Of a DNA stretch of 64,000 nucleotides, positions 43,203 through 53,327 are shown piece after piece. Under the pieces are notes generated by a model, which saw only the letters and a program-made list of their open reading frames with translations, ran no database searches and was not told the DNA's origin. Position 1 is the stretch's first letter. Each line of letters begins with the position of its first letter. Location: positions 806,001-870,000 of the forward strand of contig NZ_WKJL01000001.1 in assembly GCF_009674565.1 (NCBI RefSeq), read 5' to 3'. This stretch comes from Duganella aquatilis (GTDB lineage: Bacteria > Pseudomonadota > Gammaproteobacteria > Burkholderiales > Burkholderiaceae_D). The position numbers and the translations under genes are program-made.

Positions 43203-43757
43203 ATGACCGGCAGCTTGGACCAGTTTCGCGTGTTGATTGCGCCCGGCCTGCATAACAGCGGACCGGACCACTGGCAAAGCCGCTGGCAACGCCTGTTCCC
43301 CGCCTTCGAGCGGGTGCAGCAGGATGACTGGGAAGTGCCGGATCTGCCGCGCTGGTCGGCGCGGGTGGACGAACTGCGCAGCAAGGATAAGCGGCCGACG
43401 CTGATCGTGGCCCACAGCTTCGGCGCGCTGGCCACGGTGCACAGCGTGGCGCGCGATCCAGAGGGCGTGGCGGCGGTGCTGCTGGTGGCGCCGGCCGATC
43501 CCGACAAGTTCAACGTCGCCGCGCTGCTGCCGCAGCAGGCCTTGCCGGTGCCTTCCATCATGGTTGGCAGTACCAACGATCCGTGGATGGCCGCGCCGCG
43601 CGCCGAACAGTGGGCCCGGCGCTGGCACAGCCGCTTCATCAACGGTGGTCCGTTGGGGCACATCAACGCCGAATCCGGCCTGGGCGACTGGCCGGAGGGT
43701 CTGGAAAGCTTGTATTTCCTGGCCGGTCAGGTGCACAATGACGTGTTGTCAACGTGA
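43203..43757 (+). CDS. RBBP9/YdeN-family serine hydrolase
   Basis: 184 residues. The family opening is APGLHNSGPDHWQSRWQ. The nucleophile serine is in VAHSFGALA, an acid lies in STNDPW and the histidine in GPLGHINAESGLGDWPEG. This small esterase fold is of unknown substrate. Its ATG lies 2 bp after the sulfate-binding protein stop, so it is co-transcribed with sbp; a role in sulfur metabolism is suggested only by position. Confidence 0.9.
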   Translation: MTGSLDQFRVLIAPGLHNSGPDHWQSRWQRLFPAFERVQQDDWEVPDLPRWSARVDELRSKDKRPTLIVAHSFGALATVHSVARDPEGVAAVLLVAPADPDKFNVAALLPQQALPVPSIMVGSTNDPWMAAPRAEQWARRWHSRFINGGPLGHINAESGLGDWPEGLESLYFLAGQVHNDVLST

Positions 43758-43784
43758 TGCATTTTTCTACTCTGGAGACCAACT

Positions 43785-44423
43785 ATGACTATCCGTCTGG
43801 GCGATACCGCGCCTGATTTCGAACAAGATTCTTCCATCGGCAAACTGAAGTTCCACGAGTGGGCTGGTAACTCGTGGGTGGTGCTGTTTTCGCACCCGGC
43901 CGACTTCACGCCGGTGTGCACCACCGAGCTGGGCCTGACCGCCAAGCTGAAACCGGAATTCGACAAACGCAACGTGAAAGCGATCGCGCTGTCGGTGGAC
44001 CCTGCCGAGTCGCACAAGGCGTGGATCAAGGATATCGAGGAAACGCAGAAGACCGTGGTCGGCTTCCCGATCATTGCCGATGCGGACCGCAAGGTATCGG
44101 GCCTGTATGACATGATTCACCCGGAAGCGTCGGCAACGGCGACCGTGCGTTCGCTGTTCGTGATCGATCCGAACAAGAAGGTGCGTCTGACGATTACCTA
44201 TCCGATGAGCACCGGCCGTAACTTCGAAGAAGTGCTGCGCGTGATCGATGCGCTGCAGCTGACCGACGGCTACACCGTGGCCACGCCGGGTAACTGGAAA
44301 GATGGCGACGACGTCATCATCCCGCTGACCGTGCAAGATCCGGAAGTGCTGAAGCAGAAATATCCAAAAGGCTTCACCGCTGAGCGTCCATATCTGCGTG
44401 TGACGCCGCAGCCAAACAAATAA
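43785..44423 (+). CDS. 1-Cys peroxiredoxin (Prx6/AhpC-TSA type)
   Basis: 212 residues. The peroxidatic Cys45 lies in DFTPVCTTELG, with the catalytic arginine near ATVRSLFVIDPNKKVRL. Length and the C-terminal EEVLRVIDALQLTDGYTVATPGNWKDGDDVIIP match the Prx6 group. Detoxifies H2O2 and organic peroxides with an external thiol. GGAG lies upstream of the ATG. It sits between the small hydrolase and TauE genes; peroxiredoxins often occur near sulfur-acquisition genes. Confidence 0.94.
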   Translation: MTIRLGDTAPDFEQDSSIGKLKFHEWAGNSWVVLFSHPADFTPVCTTELGLTAKLKPEFDKRNVKAIALSVDPAESHKAWIKDIEETQKTVVGFPIIADADRKVSGLYDMIHPEASATATVRSLFVIDPNKKVRLTITYPMSTGRNFEEVLRVIDALQLTDGYTVATPGNWKDGDDVIIPLTVQDPEVLKQKYPKGFTAERPYLRVTPQPNK

Positions 44424-44452
44424 GCTTATTAGTTTTCCGTTGTTTGGATATG

Positions 44453-44489
44453 TCCCCAGAGTAGGTAACCTTCGGGCCTACTTTGGGGA
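44453..44489 (+). promoter_or_regulatory. Long hairpin covering the ribosome binding site of the TauE-type gene
   Basis: A 13-bp stem (TCCCCAGAGTAGG 44453-44465 with CCTACTTTGGGGA 44477-44489, one G-U pair) with a CC-TTCG-GG tetraloop in the loop. The right arm includes the GGGGA Shine-Dalgarno, seven bases before ATG 44497. It also resembles a terminator for the peroxiredoxin gene, being followed by TTGTTTT. Confidence 0.6.
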
Positions 44490-44496
44490 TTGTTTT

Positions 44497-45273
44497 ATGG
44501 ATGTGCAGTTTGTCGTTTCAGGATTCGCAGTCGGCTTGCTGGTCGGCATGACCGGCGTCGGTGGCGGCTCGCTGATGACGCCGCTGCTCACTTTGCTGTT
44601 CGGCGTCACGCCCGCCGTGGCTGTCGGCACCGACCTGGCGTTCGCCTCGCTGACCAAGGGCGTCGGCACCTTCACCCATAAAATGCGCGGCACCGTCCAC
44701 TGGGACATCGTGCGCCGCCTCTGCATCGGCGCGCTGCCGGCCGCCTTCCTCGCCAGCCTGGCGCTTAAACACTTCGGCACCCTGAACAAGGAAATGGGCC
44801 AGATCATTCGCTACATGATCGCCAGCTCGGTGCTGCTGACCGTCATCGCCTTGCTGTTCAAGCGCAAGATGCTGGCCTGGATCACCGCCCATCCCGAGCG
44901 CCAGCTACAGGGCAGGGCGTTGAGCATCGCCACCATCGTCTCCGGCGCCGTATTGGGCACGCTGGTGACGATTTCCTCGATAGGCGCCGGCGCCATCGGC
45001 GCCACCCTGCTGGTGATGCTCTACCCGCGCCTGACCGCCGCCGAAGTGGCCGGCACCGACATCGCCTACGCCGTGCCGCTGACCGCCATCGCCGCCATCG
45101 GCCACTGGTGGCTGGGTTCGATCAACTGGACCCTGCTGCTGACCCTGCTGGTCGGCTCGCTGCCCGGCATCACCATTGGCGCCTACGCCGCCCGCGCCGT
45201 GCCCGAGCGTCTGCTGCGCGGCCTGCTCGCGGTAACACTTGTTGCTGTGGCAGCAAAGCTCGTATATAGCTGA
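44497..45273 (+). CDS. TauE/SafE-family sulfite exporter or sulfur-compound permease
   Basis: 258 residues, about eight helices. Family landmarks are VGLLVGMTGVGGGSLMTPLL in the first half and the second repeat GAVLGTLVTISSIGAGAIGATLLVMLYP, with the DIAYAVPLTAIAAIGHWWLG segment. Members move sulfite, sulfoacetate or related anions. Located inside the sulfate-uptake cluster, it may protect from excess sulfite during sulfate reduction. The ATG at 44497 is 7 nt after GGGGA, which is part of a hairpin. Confidence 0.9.
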   Translation: MDVQFVVSGFAVGLLVGMTGVGGGSLMTPLLTLLFGVTPAVAVGTDLAFASLTKGVGTFTHKMRGTVHWDIVRRLCIGALPAAFLASLALKHFGTLNKEMGQIIRYMIASSVLLTVIALLFKRKMLAWITAHPERQLQGRALSIATIVSGAVLGTLVTISSIGAGAIGATLLVMLYPRLTAAEVAGTDIAYAVPLTAIAAIGHWWLGSINWTLLLTLLVGSLPGITIGAYAARAVPERLLRGLLAVTLVAVAAKLVYS

Positions 45274-45368
45274 ATCATCTAATCAAATGACTAATGCTTC
45301 GTTTGTATTATGAAGCTGAGGTGAGAACATGCAGCCCTTATAGAAGGTTTTGTAATAAGGGAGCATTC

Positions 45369-46247
45369 ATGTCTGCTGTTCTTGCAGCGCCCACCGATAC
45401 GCCGCCAGTGGCCAGGCAAAGCGCGCCGTTCCGCGTGATGCCGGGTTTCCGGCTGTCGCTGGGCTTCACCATTTTCTACCTGACGCTGATCGTACTGATA
45501 CCGCTGTCGGCGATTTTCCTGAAAACGTTCACCCTGACCTGGGATTCGTTCTGGACCACGGTGACCTCGGCGCGCGTGATCGCCTCGTACAAGCTGACGT
45601 TCGGCGCCTCGCTGCTGGGCGCCTTCATCAACGTCATCTTCGGCGGCATCGTGGCCTGGGTGCTGGTGCGCTATGAATTCCCCGGCAAACGCGTCGTCGA
45701 CGCGCTGGTCGACCTGCCGTTCGCCTTGCCAACCGCCGTGGCCGGCATCACGCTGACCGCGCTGTATTCGGCCAACGGCTGGCTGGGACGCTTCATCGAA
45801 GGCGAACTGGGCATCAAGGTGGCGTTCACGCCGATCGGCGTGGTGATCGCGCTGACCTTCATCGGCCTGCCGTTCGTGGTGCGCACCGTGCAGCCGGTGC
45901 TGGAAGACGCCGAGCGCGAACTGGAGGAAGCCGCCGCCAGCCTGGGCGCCAACGCCTGGCAGACCTTCTCGCGCGTGGTGTTTCCGACCATCCTGCCGTC
46001 GCTGATGACCGGCTTCGCGCTGGCCTTCGCCCGCGCCACCGGCGAATACGGCTCGGTGATCTTCATCGCCGGCAATATGCCGATGGTGTCGGAGATCACG
46101 CCGCTGTTCATCATTACCAAGCTGGAGCAGTACGACTACGCCGGCGCCACCGCGATCGCGACCGTGATGCTGGTGGTGTCCTTCCTGCTGCTGTTGACCA
46201 TCAACCTGTTGCAAGCCTGGGCTCGCGGAAAGCCGGTGAAATCATGA
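45369..46247 (+). CDS. cysT: Sulfate/thiosulfate ABC transporter permease CysT
   Basis: 292 residues with six helices. The N-terminal region, [24 protein letters not shown], and the EAA loop ([28 protein letters not shown]) are typical of CysT (CysU). It pairs with CysW to form the channel for sulfate. The ATG at 45369 follows AAGGGAG. The stop overlaps the cysW start by four bases (ATGA), so translation is coupled. Confidence 0.95.
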   Translation: MSAVLAAPTDTPPVARQSAPFRVMPGFRLSLGFTIFYLTLIVLIPLSAIFLKTFTLTWDSFWTTVTSARVIASYKLTFGASLLGAFINVIFGGIVAWVLVRYEFPGKRVVDALVDLPFALPTAVAGITLTALYSANGWLGRFIEGELGIKVAFTPIGVVIALTFIGLPFVVRTVQPVLEDAERELEEAAASLGANAWQTFSRVVFPTILPSLMTGFALAFARATGEYGSVIFIAGNMPMVSEITPLFIITKLEQYDYAGATAIATVMLVVSFLLLLTINLLQAWARGKPVKS

Positions 46248-47134
46248 GCGCTACGCCTGTCACCACCCCACGTCGCGGCGAACTGCCGTCGCGCGCCGAT
46301 GTGCTGGAGCCGCGCTGGGTACGCCTGGTCCTGATCGCCATCGCGCTGCTGTTCCTGACGCTGTTCCTGTTCGTGCCGCTGGTCTCGGTGTTCTACGAAG
46401 GCCTGAAAAAGGGCTGGGACGCCTACCTGGCTGCGATTGTCGACGAAGACGCGATCTCGGCCATCAAGCTGACGCTGATCACCGCCGCCATCGCCGTGCC
46501 GCTGAACCTGGTGTTCGGCGTGGCCGCCTCGTGGTGCATCGCCAAGTTCGAGTTCCGCGGCAAGAGCATCCTGCTGACCCTGATCGACCTGCCGTTCTCG
46601 GTGTCGCCGGTGATCTCGGGCCTGATCTACGTGCTGCTGTTCGGCGCGCAAGGCTACTTCGGCCCCTGGCTGATGGACCACGACATCAAGATCCTGTTCG
46701 CGGTGCCGGGCATTGTGCTGGCCACCATCTTCGTCACCTTCCCGTTCGTGGCGCGCGAGCTGATCCCGCTGATGCAGGCGCAGGGCAGCGAAGAAGAAGA
46801 GGCCGCCATTGTGCTGGGCGCGTCCGGCTGGGACACCTTCCGCCGCGTGACGCTGCCGAACATCAAGTGGGGCCTGCTGTACGGCGTGATCCTGTGTAAC
46901 GCCCGCGCCATGGGCGAGTTCGGCGCGGTGTCGGTGGTGTCAGGCCACATCCGTGGCGAGACCAACACCATGCCGTTGCAAGTGGAGATTCTCTACAACG
47001 AATACAACTTTGCCGCCGCCTTTGCCGTGGCGTCCCTGCTGGCGCTGCTGGCCCTGGTGACGCTGGTCGTGAAAACCTTTATCGCCTGGCGCCTGAACGA
47101 ATCCATCGCCGACGACGTGCGCACTACGGAGTAA
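46244..47134 (+). CDS. cysW: Sulfate/thiosulfate ABC transporter permease CysW
   Basis: 296 residues, six helices. Family signatures are the [20 protein letters not shown] opening and the cytoplasmic loop [32 protein letters not shown]. CysW is the second membrane subunit of the sulfate importer. It overlaps cysT (ATGA) and is followed by cysA after 4 bp, so cysTWA are tightly coupled. Confidence 0.95.
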   Translation: MSATPVTTPRRGELPSRADVLEPRWVRLVLIAIALLFLTLFLFVPLVSVFYEGLKKGWDAYLAAIVDEDAISAIKLTLITAAIAVPLNLVFGVAASWCIAKFEFRGKSILLTLIDLPFSVSPVISGLIYVLLFGAQGYFGPWLMDHDIKILFAVPGIVLATIFVTFPFVARELIPLMQAQGSEEEEAAIVLGASGWDTFRRVTLPNIKWGLLYGVILCNARAMGEFGAVSVVSGHIRGETNTMPLQVEILYNEYNFAAAFAVASLLALLALVTLVVKTFIAWRLNESIADDVRTTE

Positions 47135-47138
47135 TACC

Positions 47139-48209
47139 ATGACGATCGAAGTTAAAAACATCAACAAGCGTTTCGGCGATTTCGTCGCCCTCAACAATGT
47201 GTCGCTGGCCTTCCCGCAGGGCGAGCTGACCGCGCTGCTGGGCCCATCGGGCTGCGGCAAGACCACGCTGCTGCGCTGCATCGCCGGCCTGGAGCATCCG
47301 GACTCGGGCCAGGTGCTGCTGGACGGCCACGACGCTTCCGAACGCCATGTGCGCGAACGCCAGGTTGGCTTCGTGTTCCAGCACTACGCGCTGTTCAAGC
47401 ACATGACCGTGTTTGAAAACGTCGCCTTCGGCCTGCGCGTCAAGTCGCGCAGCGAACGGCCGTCGGAAGACCAGATCCGCCGCAAGGTGAAAGACCTGCT
47501 GGAACTGGTGCAGCTGGACTGGCTGGCCGACCGCTATCCGCCGCAGCTGTCGGGCGGCCAGCGTCAGCGTATCGCGCTGGCGCGCGCACTGGCGGTCGAA
47601 CCGCGCGTGCTGCTGCTGGACGAACCGTTCGGCGCGCTGGACGCCAAGGTGCGCAAGGAACTGCGCCGCTGGCTGCGCCGTCTGCACGACGAGCTGCACG
47701 TGACTTCCATCTTCGTCACCCACGACCAGGAAGAAGCGCTGGAAGTGGCCGACCAGGTGGTGCTGATGAACAAAGGTAACGTCGAGCAGATCGGCGCGCC
47801 GGACGAGGTGTACAACCACCCGGCCTCGCCGTTCGTCTACGGCTTCCTGGGCAATGTGAACGTGTTCCACGGCCGCGTGCAGGATGGCGTGCTGGCCAGT
47901 GGCGACGCCAGCTTCACCGTGCCGGGCGAATCCAGTGCCGCCGGCAAGGGCACCGCCTACGTGCGTCCGCACGAGCTGGAGGTGGACCGCTACACGCCGG
48001 GCGCCGAAGGCATCGTGGTCAAGCTGCGCCGCGCGCATGCGATCGGCCCGCTGGCCCAGCTGGACCTGGAGCGCGGCGATACCAACGAATTGATTGAAGC
48101 GGTGATTCCGAACGAACGCTTCAGCTCCCTGGGCCTGCAAGAAGGCGAAACTTTAGTCGTGCGTCCGAAACGCCTGCGGGTGTTCGTGGACGAAGGAGCA
48201 TCCATATGA
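47139..48209 (+). CDS. cysA: Sulfate/thiosulfate ABC transporter ATP-binding protein CysA
   Basis: 356 residues. Walker [13 protein letters not shown]-loop VFQHYALF, signature [15 protein letters not shown], Walker [14 protein letters not shown]-loop THDQEEAL, plus a C-terminal TOBE-like regulatory domain ([12 protein letters not shown]...). It hydrolyses ATP to drive sulfate import with CysTW and Sbp. Its stop overlaps the CysB-type regulator start by four bases. Confidence 0.96.
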   Translation: MTIEVKNINKRFGDFVALNNVSLAFPQGELTALLGPSGCGKTTLLRCIAGLEHPDSGQVLLDGHDASERHVRERQVGFVFQHYALFKHMTVFENVAFGLRVKSRSERPSEDQIRRKVKDLLELVQLDWLADRYPPQLSGGQRQRIALARALAVEPRVLLLDEPFGALDAKVRKELRRWLRRLHDELHVTSIFVTHDQEEALEVADQVVLMNKGNVEQIGAPDEVYNHPASPFVYGFLGNVNVFHGRVQDGVLASGDASFTVPGESSAAGKGTAYVRPHELEVDRYTPGAEGIVVKLRRAHAIGPLAQLDLERGDTNELIEAVIPNERFSSLGLQEGETLVVRPKRLRVFVDEGASI

Positions 48210-49138
48210 ATTTTCAACAGCTGCGGTCCATCCGCGAAGCAGCCCGTCGTGGCTATAACCTGACCGAAGTGGCGAATGCCCTGTTCACCTCGCAGCCTGG
48301 CGTGTCGCGCCAGATCCGCGAGCTGGAAGATGAACTGGGCGTCGTGATTTTCGAACGCAACGGCAAGCGCCTGACCGGCATGACCGAGCCGGGCAAGGGC
48401 ATCCTGAAGATCATCGACCGCCTGCTGATCGAGGCCGAGAACCTGCAGCAGGCCAGCCTGGAATACACCGGCCAGCAGAGCGGCACCCTGAGCGTGGCCG
48501 CCACCCACACGCAGGCGCGTTATGCGCTGCCGAAAGTGGTGCAGAGCTTCCGCACCGCGTATCCGGACGTGCGCATCGCCCTGCAGCAGAGCGCGCCTGA
48601 GCACATCGCCGAGTGGATCTTGTCCGGCAAGACCGACATCGGCATCGCCACCGAGGGCCTGTCGCAGTTCCCGGACCTGGTGTCGTTCCCGTGCTACCGC
48701 TGGAGCCATCTGATCGTGGTGCCGGACGGCCATCCGCTGCTGTCGCGCTCGCCGATCAAGCTGGAAGACCTGGCCGAGTTCCCGCTGATTACCTATGACG
48801 TCGGCTTCACCGGCCGCGGCCACATCGACGCGGCCTTCGCGCAAGCCGGCGTCAAGCCAGACATCGTGCTGACCGCCATGGACTCGGACGTGATCAAGCA
48901 GTACGTGTCGCTGGGCCTGGGCGTCGGCATCGTCGCCTCGATGGCCTTCGACCATGGCCGCGACAAGGGCATGCGCGCGGTGGAAGCGTCGCACCTGTTT
49001 GCGCAGAACACCACGCGCCTGGCGGTGCGCAAGGGCGCCTACCTGCGTTCGTACGCCTACCACTTCATCCAGCAATTCGCGCCGGACCTGACCCGCGCCG
49101 ACATCGACGCCGCCCTCAACGGCGGGGATCTCTCCTGA
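48206..49138 (+). CDS. cysB: CysB/Cbl-type LysR regulator of sulfur assimilation
   Basis: 310 residues. The winged helix ([40 protein letters not shown]) and the effector domain, with the sulfate/inducer pocket residues [10 protein letters not shown] and the late segment [21 protein letters not shown], match CysB/Cbl. It activates sulfate uptake and reduction genes in response to N-acetylserine. Being translationally coupled to cysA, it probably controls its own transport operon. A hairpin lacking a T-run follows at 49143-49175. Confidence 0.93.
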   Translation: MNFQQLRSIREAARRGYNLTEVANALFTSQPGVSRQIRELEDELGVVIFERNGKRLTGMTEPGKGILKIIDRLLIEAENLQQASLEYTGQQSGTLSVAATHTQARYALPKVVQSFRTAYPDVRIALQQSAPEHIAEWILSGKTDIGIATEGLSQFPDLVSFPCYRWSHLIVVPDGHPLLSRSPIKLEDLAEFPLITYDVGFTGRGHIDAAFAQAGVKPDIVLTAMDSDVIKQYVSLGLGVGIVASMAFDHGRDKGMRAVEASHLFAQNTTRLAVRKGAYLRSYAYHFIQQFAPDLTRADIDAALNGGDLS

Positions 49139-49253
49139 TCTGTTGCTGCCGCCGCATCAGTTGTGGCGGCAGCAAAACAACCGTCCAATTTTTCCTATTT
49201 TCATAACGAAATGACCATATACTGAAACCCTGCAACCAACACCGGGAGCGCAC

Positions 49254-50858
49254 ATGGGTATCGGGAATTGGAAAATCGGCTACCGCCTGGCAGCCGGTCT
49301 GGGCATGGCCATCATCTTCATGATCGGCATCGCCGTCGAAGGCATCGGCAATCTTGGCAAGCTCAACAGCAACACCAAGGATCTTGCCGTCGACAAGGTG
49401 CCCAAGGTGATCCTGGCTTACGAAACGATAGGCGGTCTGAACGACGTCGCCCGCGCGATGCGCAACGCCATGCTGTCGACCGATCCGGCGGTGGTCAAGG
49501 CCGAGCTGGAGCGCGTGGAGAAACGCCGCGTGGAGAACGGCGAGCGGCTCGACAAGCTGGGCAAGCTGATCGCGGACGATGAAGACTCGCAAAGCAAGGC
49601 CAAGCTGCAAGCCGTGCTCGACGCGCGGGAAAAATACGTGGTGGTGCAGAGCGCTTTCCTGAAGATGTCCACCGACGACAGCAAGCGTGACGAGTCGGTC
49701 AAATATCTGCTGACCACGGTGCGCAAGGAACAGACCGCTTACCTGAACGCCTTGACCGACATGGTCAAGTATCAGATCGCCGCCGTCGAGGAGACCAGCG
49801 CGGTGGCCGAGCGATCGTATGCCAGTTCACGCACCACCATGATCGTGCTGACCCTGGTGGCGGCCGCGCTGGCGGCCTGGGTGCTGTACGTGATCACGCG
49901 CAGCATCACGCGGCCGCTGAACCGCGCGGTGGGCATGGCGCAGGCGGTGGCGGGCGGCGATCTGACCATGCGCATGGAGTGCCACACCACCGACGAAACC
50001 GGCCAGCTGCTGCGCGCGCTGATCGACATGAACGATGCGCTGGCGCGCACGGTGGGGCAGGTGCGTTCGGGCACGGATACGATTGCGACGGCGTCGAATG
50101 AAATCGCCAGCGGCAATCTGGATCTGTCGTCGCGCACCGAGCAGCAGGCATCCAGCCTGGAGGAGACGGCGTCGTCGATGGAGGAGCTGACGTCGACCGT
50201 GTCGCAGAACGCCGAGAACGCGCGGCAGGCAACCAAGCTGGTGGTGGCGGCCAGCGACTATGCCACCAGGGGCGGGCAGGTGGTGGGCGAGGTGGTGACC
50301 ACCATGGGCGCGATCAAGGAAAGTTCCAGCAAGATTGTCGACATCATCAGCGTGATTGACGGCATTGCGTTCCAGACCAATATTCTGGCGCTGAATGCGG
50401 CGGTGGAAGCGGCGCGTGCGGGTGAGCAGGGCCGTGGCTTTGCGGTGGTGGCGTCCGAGGTGCGCAACCTGGCGCAGCGGTCGGCGTCGGCGGCCAAGGA
50501 AATCAAGGCGTTGATCGGGCGGTCGGTGGAAACCGTCGATGCGGGGGCGGCGCTGGTGAGCCAGGCGGGTGCGACGATGCAGGGTATTGTGCAGTCGGTG
50601 CAGCAGGTGGCGGAGATCATGCATCAGATCAGCGCGGCCAGCAGCGAGCAAAGCACGGGCATCGAGCAGGTGAATCAGGCGATTGTGTCGATTGACGATG
50701 TGACGCAGCAGAATGCGGCGCTGGTGGAACAGGCCGCCGCGGCGGCGCAGAGCATGCGCGACCAGGCGGATCTGCTGGCGCAGGCGGTGAGTGTGTTCAA
50801 GCTGGCGGGGACCCCGCCGCCAGCAAAACCGCACATGAAACGACTGGCGGTGGCGTGA
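49254..50858 (+). CDS. Methyl-accepting chemotaxis protein (Tsr/Tar type)
   Basis: 534 residues. Transmembrane helix 1 (about 10-30), a periplasmic four-helix-bundle ligand domain (about 33-190), TM2 ([21 protein letters not shown]), HAMP ([23 protein letters not shown]...), and a methylated signalling domain with the tip [44 protein letters not shown]. The tip is intact and highly conserved. The terminal five residues of E. coli receptors that bind CheR (NWETF) are absent. Monocistronic; ligand unknown. Confidence 0.95.
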   Translation: MGIGNWKIGYRLAAGLGMAIIFMIGIAVEGIGNLGKLNSNTKDLAVDKVPKVILAYETIGGLNDVARAMRNAMLSTDPAVVKAELERVEKRRVENGERLDKLGKLIADDEDSQSKAKLQAVLDAREKYVVVQSAFLKMSTDDSKRDESVKYLLTTVRKEQTAYLNALTDMVKYQIAAVEETSAVAERSYASSRTTMIVLTLVAAALAAWVLYVITRSITRPLNRAVGMAQAVAGGDLTMRMECHTTDETGQLLRALIDMNDALARTVGQVRSGTDTIATASNEIASGNLDLSSRTEQQASSLEETASSMEELTSTVSQNAENARQATKLVVAASDYATRGGQVVGEVVTTMGAIKESSSKIVDIISVIDGIAFQTNILALNAAVEAARAGEQGRGFAVVASEVRNLAQRSASAAKEIKALIGRSVETVDAGAALVSQAGATMQGIVQSVQQVAEIMHQISAASSEQSTGIEQVNQAIVSIDDVTQQNAALVEQAAAAAQSMRDQADLLAQAVSVFKLAGTPPPAKPHMKRLAVA

Positions 50859-50884
50859 GCCGCAATGCTAAACCCGGGCACACC

Positions 50885-50914
50885 GGGGTCTGACCCCGTA
50901 CGGGGTCAGACCCC
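50885..50914. repeat. Dispersed GGTCTGACCCC-type palindrome, copy B (30 bp, perfect)
   Basis: A perfect 30-bp palindrome: its left half is GGGGTCTGACCCCGT, and its right half is the exact reverse complement. It lies between the convergent chemoreceptor and TonB receptor genes, and its 18-bp core is identical to copy A at 37065-37082. It could fold as a cruciform or act as a bidirectional terminator-like hairpin. Confidence 0.88.
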
Positions 50915-50932
50915 AGCTCGCCGCCGTGCGGG

Positions 50933-53287
50933 TTACCAGCTGTAGCTGGCCTTGGCGTAGTAGTAGCGGCCGTTGAAGCCGTTCGGCGCCCAGCCGCTGT
51001 ACGGGTAGATGCCGTTGGTGTTGAGGTTGCCCGCCGAGGTCACCTGGTCGGGGTAGCGGTTGGTGGCGTTGTCCACGCCGGCCGTCAGGCGCCAGTTCTT
51101 GCCCAGCTTGACGTTACCCGACAGGTCCAGCGTCCACTGCGGATCGTAGGTCTGGTCCAGCGTCGCATTGTTCTGCGGGACGGTGAAGCTGCCGTAGCGG
51201 GTGACCACGGCGCGCAGGCCCCAGTTGCTGATGGCCCAGTCGGTCGTCAGGCTCAGCTTGTCTTTCGGCGAACCGACGGTCAGGCGGTTGACGGTCTGGC
51301 GGTCGATCAGCGTCAGGCCGTTGGCGGTCAGGATCGCCGGATTGGCCTTCACGCCTTCCACATCGGTCTTGTTGTGGTTGTAGGCGCCGGTGAAGTCGAA
51401 GCGGCCGTAGTCGCGCGTATCCCAACGGTAGGTGCTCAACAGATCAACGCCGGTGGTGCGGGTGTCGATGGCGTTGGTGAAATAACGGCCGGCGCCCACC
51501 AATATGCCTTGCGATGCCAGCGTATTTTTCAGCGCCTGGTTCAGCGTCATATTCGCCGACAGCGCGATGCGGTCGTCGATATTGATGCGGTAGGCGTCCA
51601 CCGTCGTGGTCCAGTTGCGGCTGGGCTGCACCACCAGGCCGAGGCTGTAGTTGCGGGCTTTCTCGGCCTTCAGCGGCGTGGCGCCGAGTGCCGTGGCGGC
51701 GGCGCTGCCGACCGCGAAGGTGCCGGTTTCAATCGGCGTGTTCACGCCATTGACCACCGAGAAATTGGTGGTGGTGATGGTGTAGAACTGCTGCGCCAGC
51801 GATGGCGCGCGGAAGCCGGACGAGGCGGTCGCGCGCAGCGACACCGCTTCGTTGAAGGCATAGCGGGCCGAACCCTTGGCCGAGGTGGTGTTGCCGAAAT
51901 CGCTGTAGCGTTCGTGACGCAGCGCGCCCGAGGCCGAGAACTGCTTGGTGATTTCCGCTTCGACGTTGGCGTAGATGGATTTGTTGTCGCGGCTGTTGCT
52001 GCCGGCGTTCACCGGGCGGAAGCCGGAGAAGCCCTGCGCCCCGGTGCCGCTGTACGACGCCACATCGCCGGCGCCGATCTCGTAGGTTTCCTTGCGGTAC
52101 TCGGCGCCCAGCGCCAGCGTGACCGGGCCGGTGAAGGCCTCGACCGCGAAGTCCTTGGCGATGTCGAAGTTGACCAGCGTTTCCGAGTTCTTCAGGCGGC
52201 CGGCGTAGAAGTGGGTCGGGCTGGCGGCGCCCAGGTCCTGGTTGACGGTGTTGTCCAGGTTCAGCTTGAACTCGTTCTCGCCGTAGTTCAGGCTCAAGTC
52301 CCAGCGCCAGCCGGTGGCTTCGCCGCGCAGGCCGGTGACCAGCGAGCTGTCGGTCGAGCGGCTGTTTTCCAGTGGCAGGAAGCCTTGCGGGAACAGCGGC
52401 GAGCGCAGCGCGGCGCCGTTGAACGCGGTGCGCCAGGTGGCCGCCGCCGAGGTGTCGCGCTGGCCGTAGTTGACGAAGGCGTACCAGTCGATATCGTCGG
52501 TGACGCGGTATTCGCTGTTGAGGAACAGCGCAGCCGGCTTGGTTTCCGGATCGCCGAAGCGCTGCGTGACGGTGCCGTACAGCGGCTCGGCCGGATTGCG
52601 GAAATCGGCGCCGGCGCGGTTGGTCGGATCGCGGTCGGCGGCATCGACGGCGATGCGCACCCAGCCGTTTTCACCGAGCGGCAGGCCGCCCGAGGCGCGC
52701 ACCGAGCGCTGGCGGCCGTCGCGCTTCTGGTATTCGCCCCAGCCGATTTCAGCCTCGCCGCCGCTGGCGCCTTTTTTCAGGATGATGTTGATGACGCCGG
52801 CGATCGCATCGGAGCCGTACTGGGCGGCGGCGCCGTCACGCAGCACCTCGATGTGGTCGATGGCCGACAGCGGAATCGCGTTCAGGTCGACCGGCGCCGA
52901 GCCGCGGCCCTGGGTGCCGTTGACGTTGACCACCGACGAGGTGTGGCGGCGCTTGCCATTGACCAGCACCAGCACCTGGTCCGGCGACAGGCCGCGCAGC
53001 TGCGCCGGACGCACGGCGTCGGACGCATCGGCGCCGGATGGACGCGGGAAGTTCAGCGACGGCAGCACGCGGCCCAGCACGGTGGCCAGCTCGGTCGAGC
53101 CGCTGGCTTGCAGTTCCTTGGCGCCGATGATGTCGATCGGCGATTCCGAATCGACCGTACGGCGGTTCTTGGCGTAGGTGCCGGTGACGACCACGGATTG
53201 CAATTCGCCGTCGTTCACTTCTTGCGCGAAGGCGGGAATAACGATGGTGGAAATCAGGCTGGCTAACAGCAGGGGGCGTGCGCGCAT
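50933..53287 (-). CDS. TonB-dependent outer-membrane receptor
   Basis: 784 residues. A signal peptide (cleaved near AFA-Q) is followed by a TonB-box-like region and the plug domain (SPIDIIGAKELQASGSTELATVL..., LRGLSPDQVLVLVNGKRRH, VEVLRDGAAAQYGSDAIAGVINI). The rest is a beta-barrel ending YYAKASYSW, with the terminal aromatic residue of outer-membrane proteins. It imports scarce ligands such as siderophores, vitamin B12 or carbohydrates. No substrate genes are nearby. The leader carries a 10-bp hairpin at 53328-53350. Confidence 0.92.
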   Translation of the reverse strand: MRARPLLLASLISTIVIPAFAQEVNDGELQSVVVTGTYAKNRRTVDSESPIDIIGAKELQASGSTELATVLGRVLPSLNFPRPSGADASDAVRPAQLRGLSPDQVLVLVNGKRRHTSSVVNVNGTQGRGSAPVDLNAIPLSAIDHIEVLRDGAAAQYGSDAIAGVINIILKKGASGGEAEIGWGEYQKRDGRQRSVRASGGLPLGENGWVRIAVDAADRDPTNRAGADFRNPAEPLYGTVTQRFGDPETKPAALFLNSEYRVTDDIDWYAFVNYGQRDTSAAATWRTAFNGAALRSPLFPQGFLPLENSRSTDSSLVTGLRGEATGWRWDLSLNYGENEFKLNLDNTVNQDLGAASPTHFYAGRLKNSETLVNFDIAKDFAVEAFTGPVTLALGAEYRKETYEIGAGDVASYSGTGAQGFSGFRPVNAGSNSRDNKSIYANVEAEITKQFSASGALRHERYSDFGNTTSAKGSARYAFNEAVSLRATASSGFRAPSLAQQFYTITTTNFSVVNGVNTPIETGTFAVGSAAATALGATPLKAEKARNYSLGLVVQPSRNWTTTVDAYRINIDDRIALSANMTLNQALKNTLASQGILVGAGRYFTNAIDTRTTGVDLLSTYRWDTRDYGRFDFTGAYNHNKTDVEGVKANPAILTANGLTLIDRQTVNRLTVGSPKDKLSLTTDWAISNWGLRAVVTRYGSFTVPQNNATLDQTYDPQWTLDLSGNVKLGKNWRLTAGVDNATNRYPDQVTSAGNLNTNGIYPYSGWAPNGFNGRYYYAKASYSW

Positions 53288-53327
53288 GTGGATTGTCTCT
53301 TGAAAGTATCAGTGGGAAAAGCATACC

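Noticed and set aside
49143..49175. 11-bp hairpin after the CysB-type gene (TTGCTGCCGCC/GGCGGCAGCAA)
   Set aside because: A good stem but with no T-run on either strand, so I did not call it a terminator; it may be structural only.
51374..53266. Very long open frame (630 codons) on the plus strand opposite the TonB receptor
   Set aside because: It mirrors the receptor gene in a high-GC region, has an Ala/Arg/Gly/Val-rich composition with no motifs, and the minus-strand product has clear TonB receptor features.
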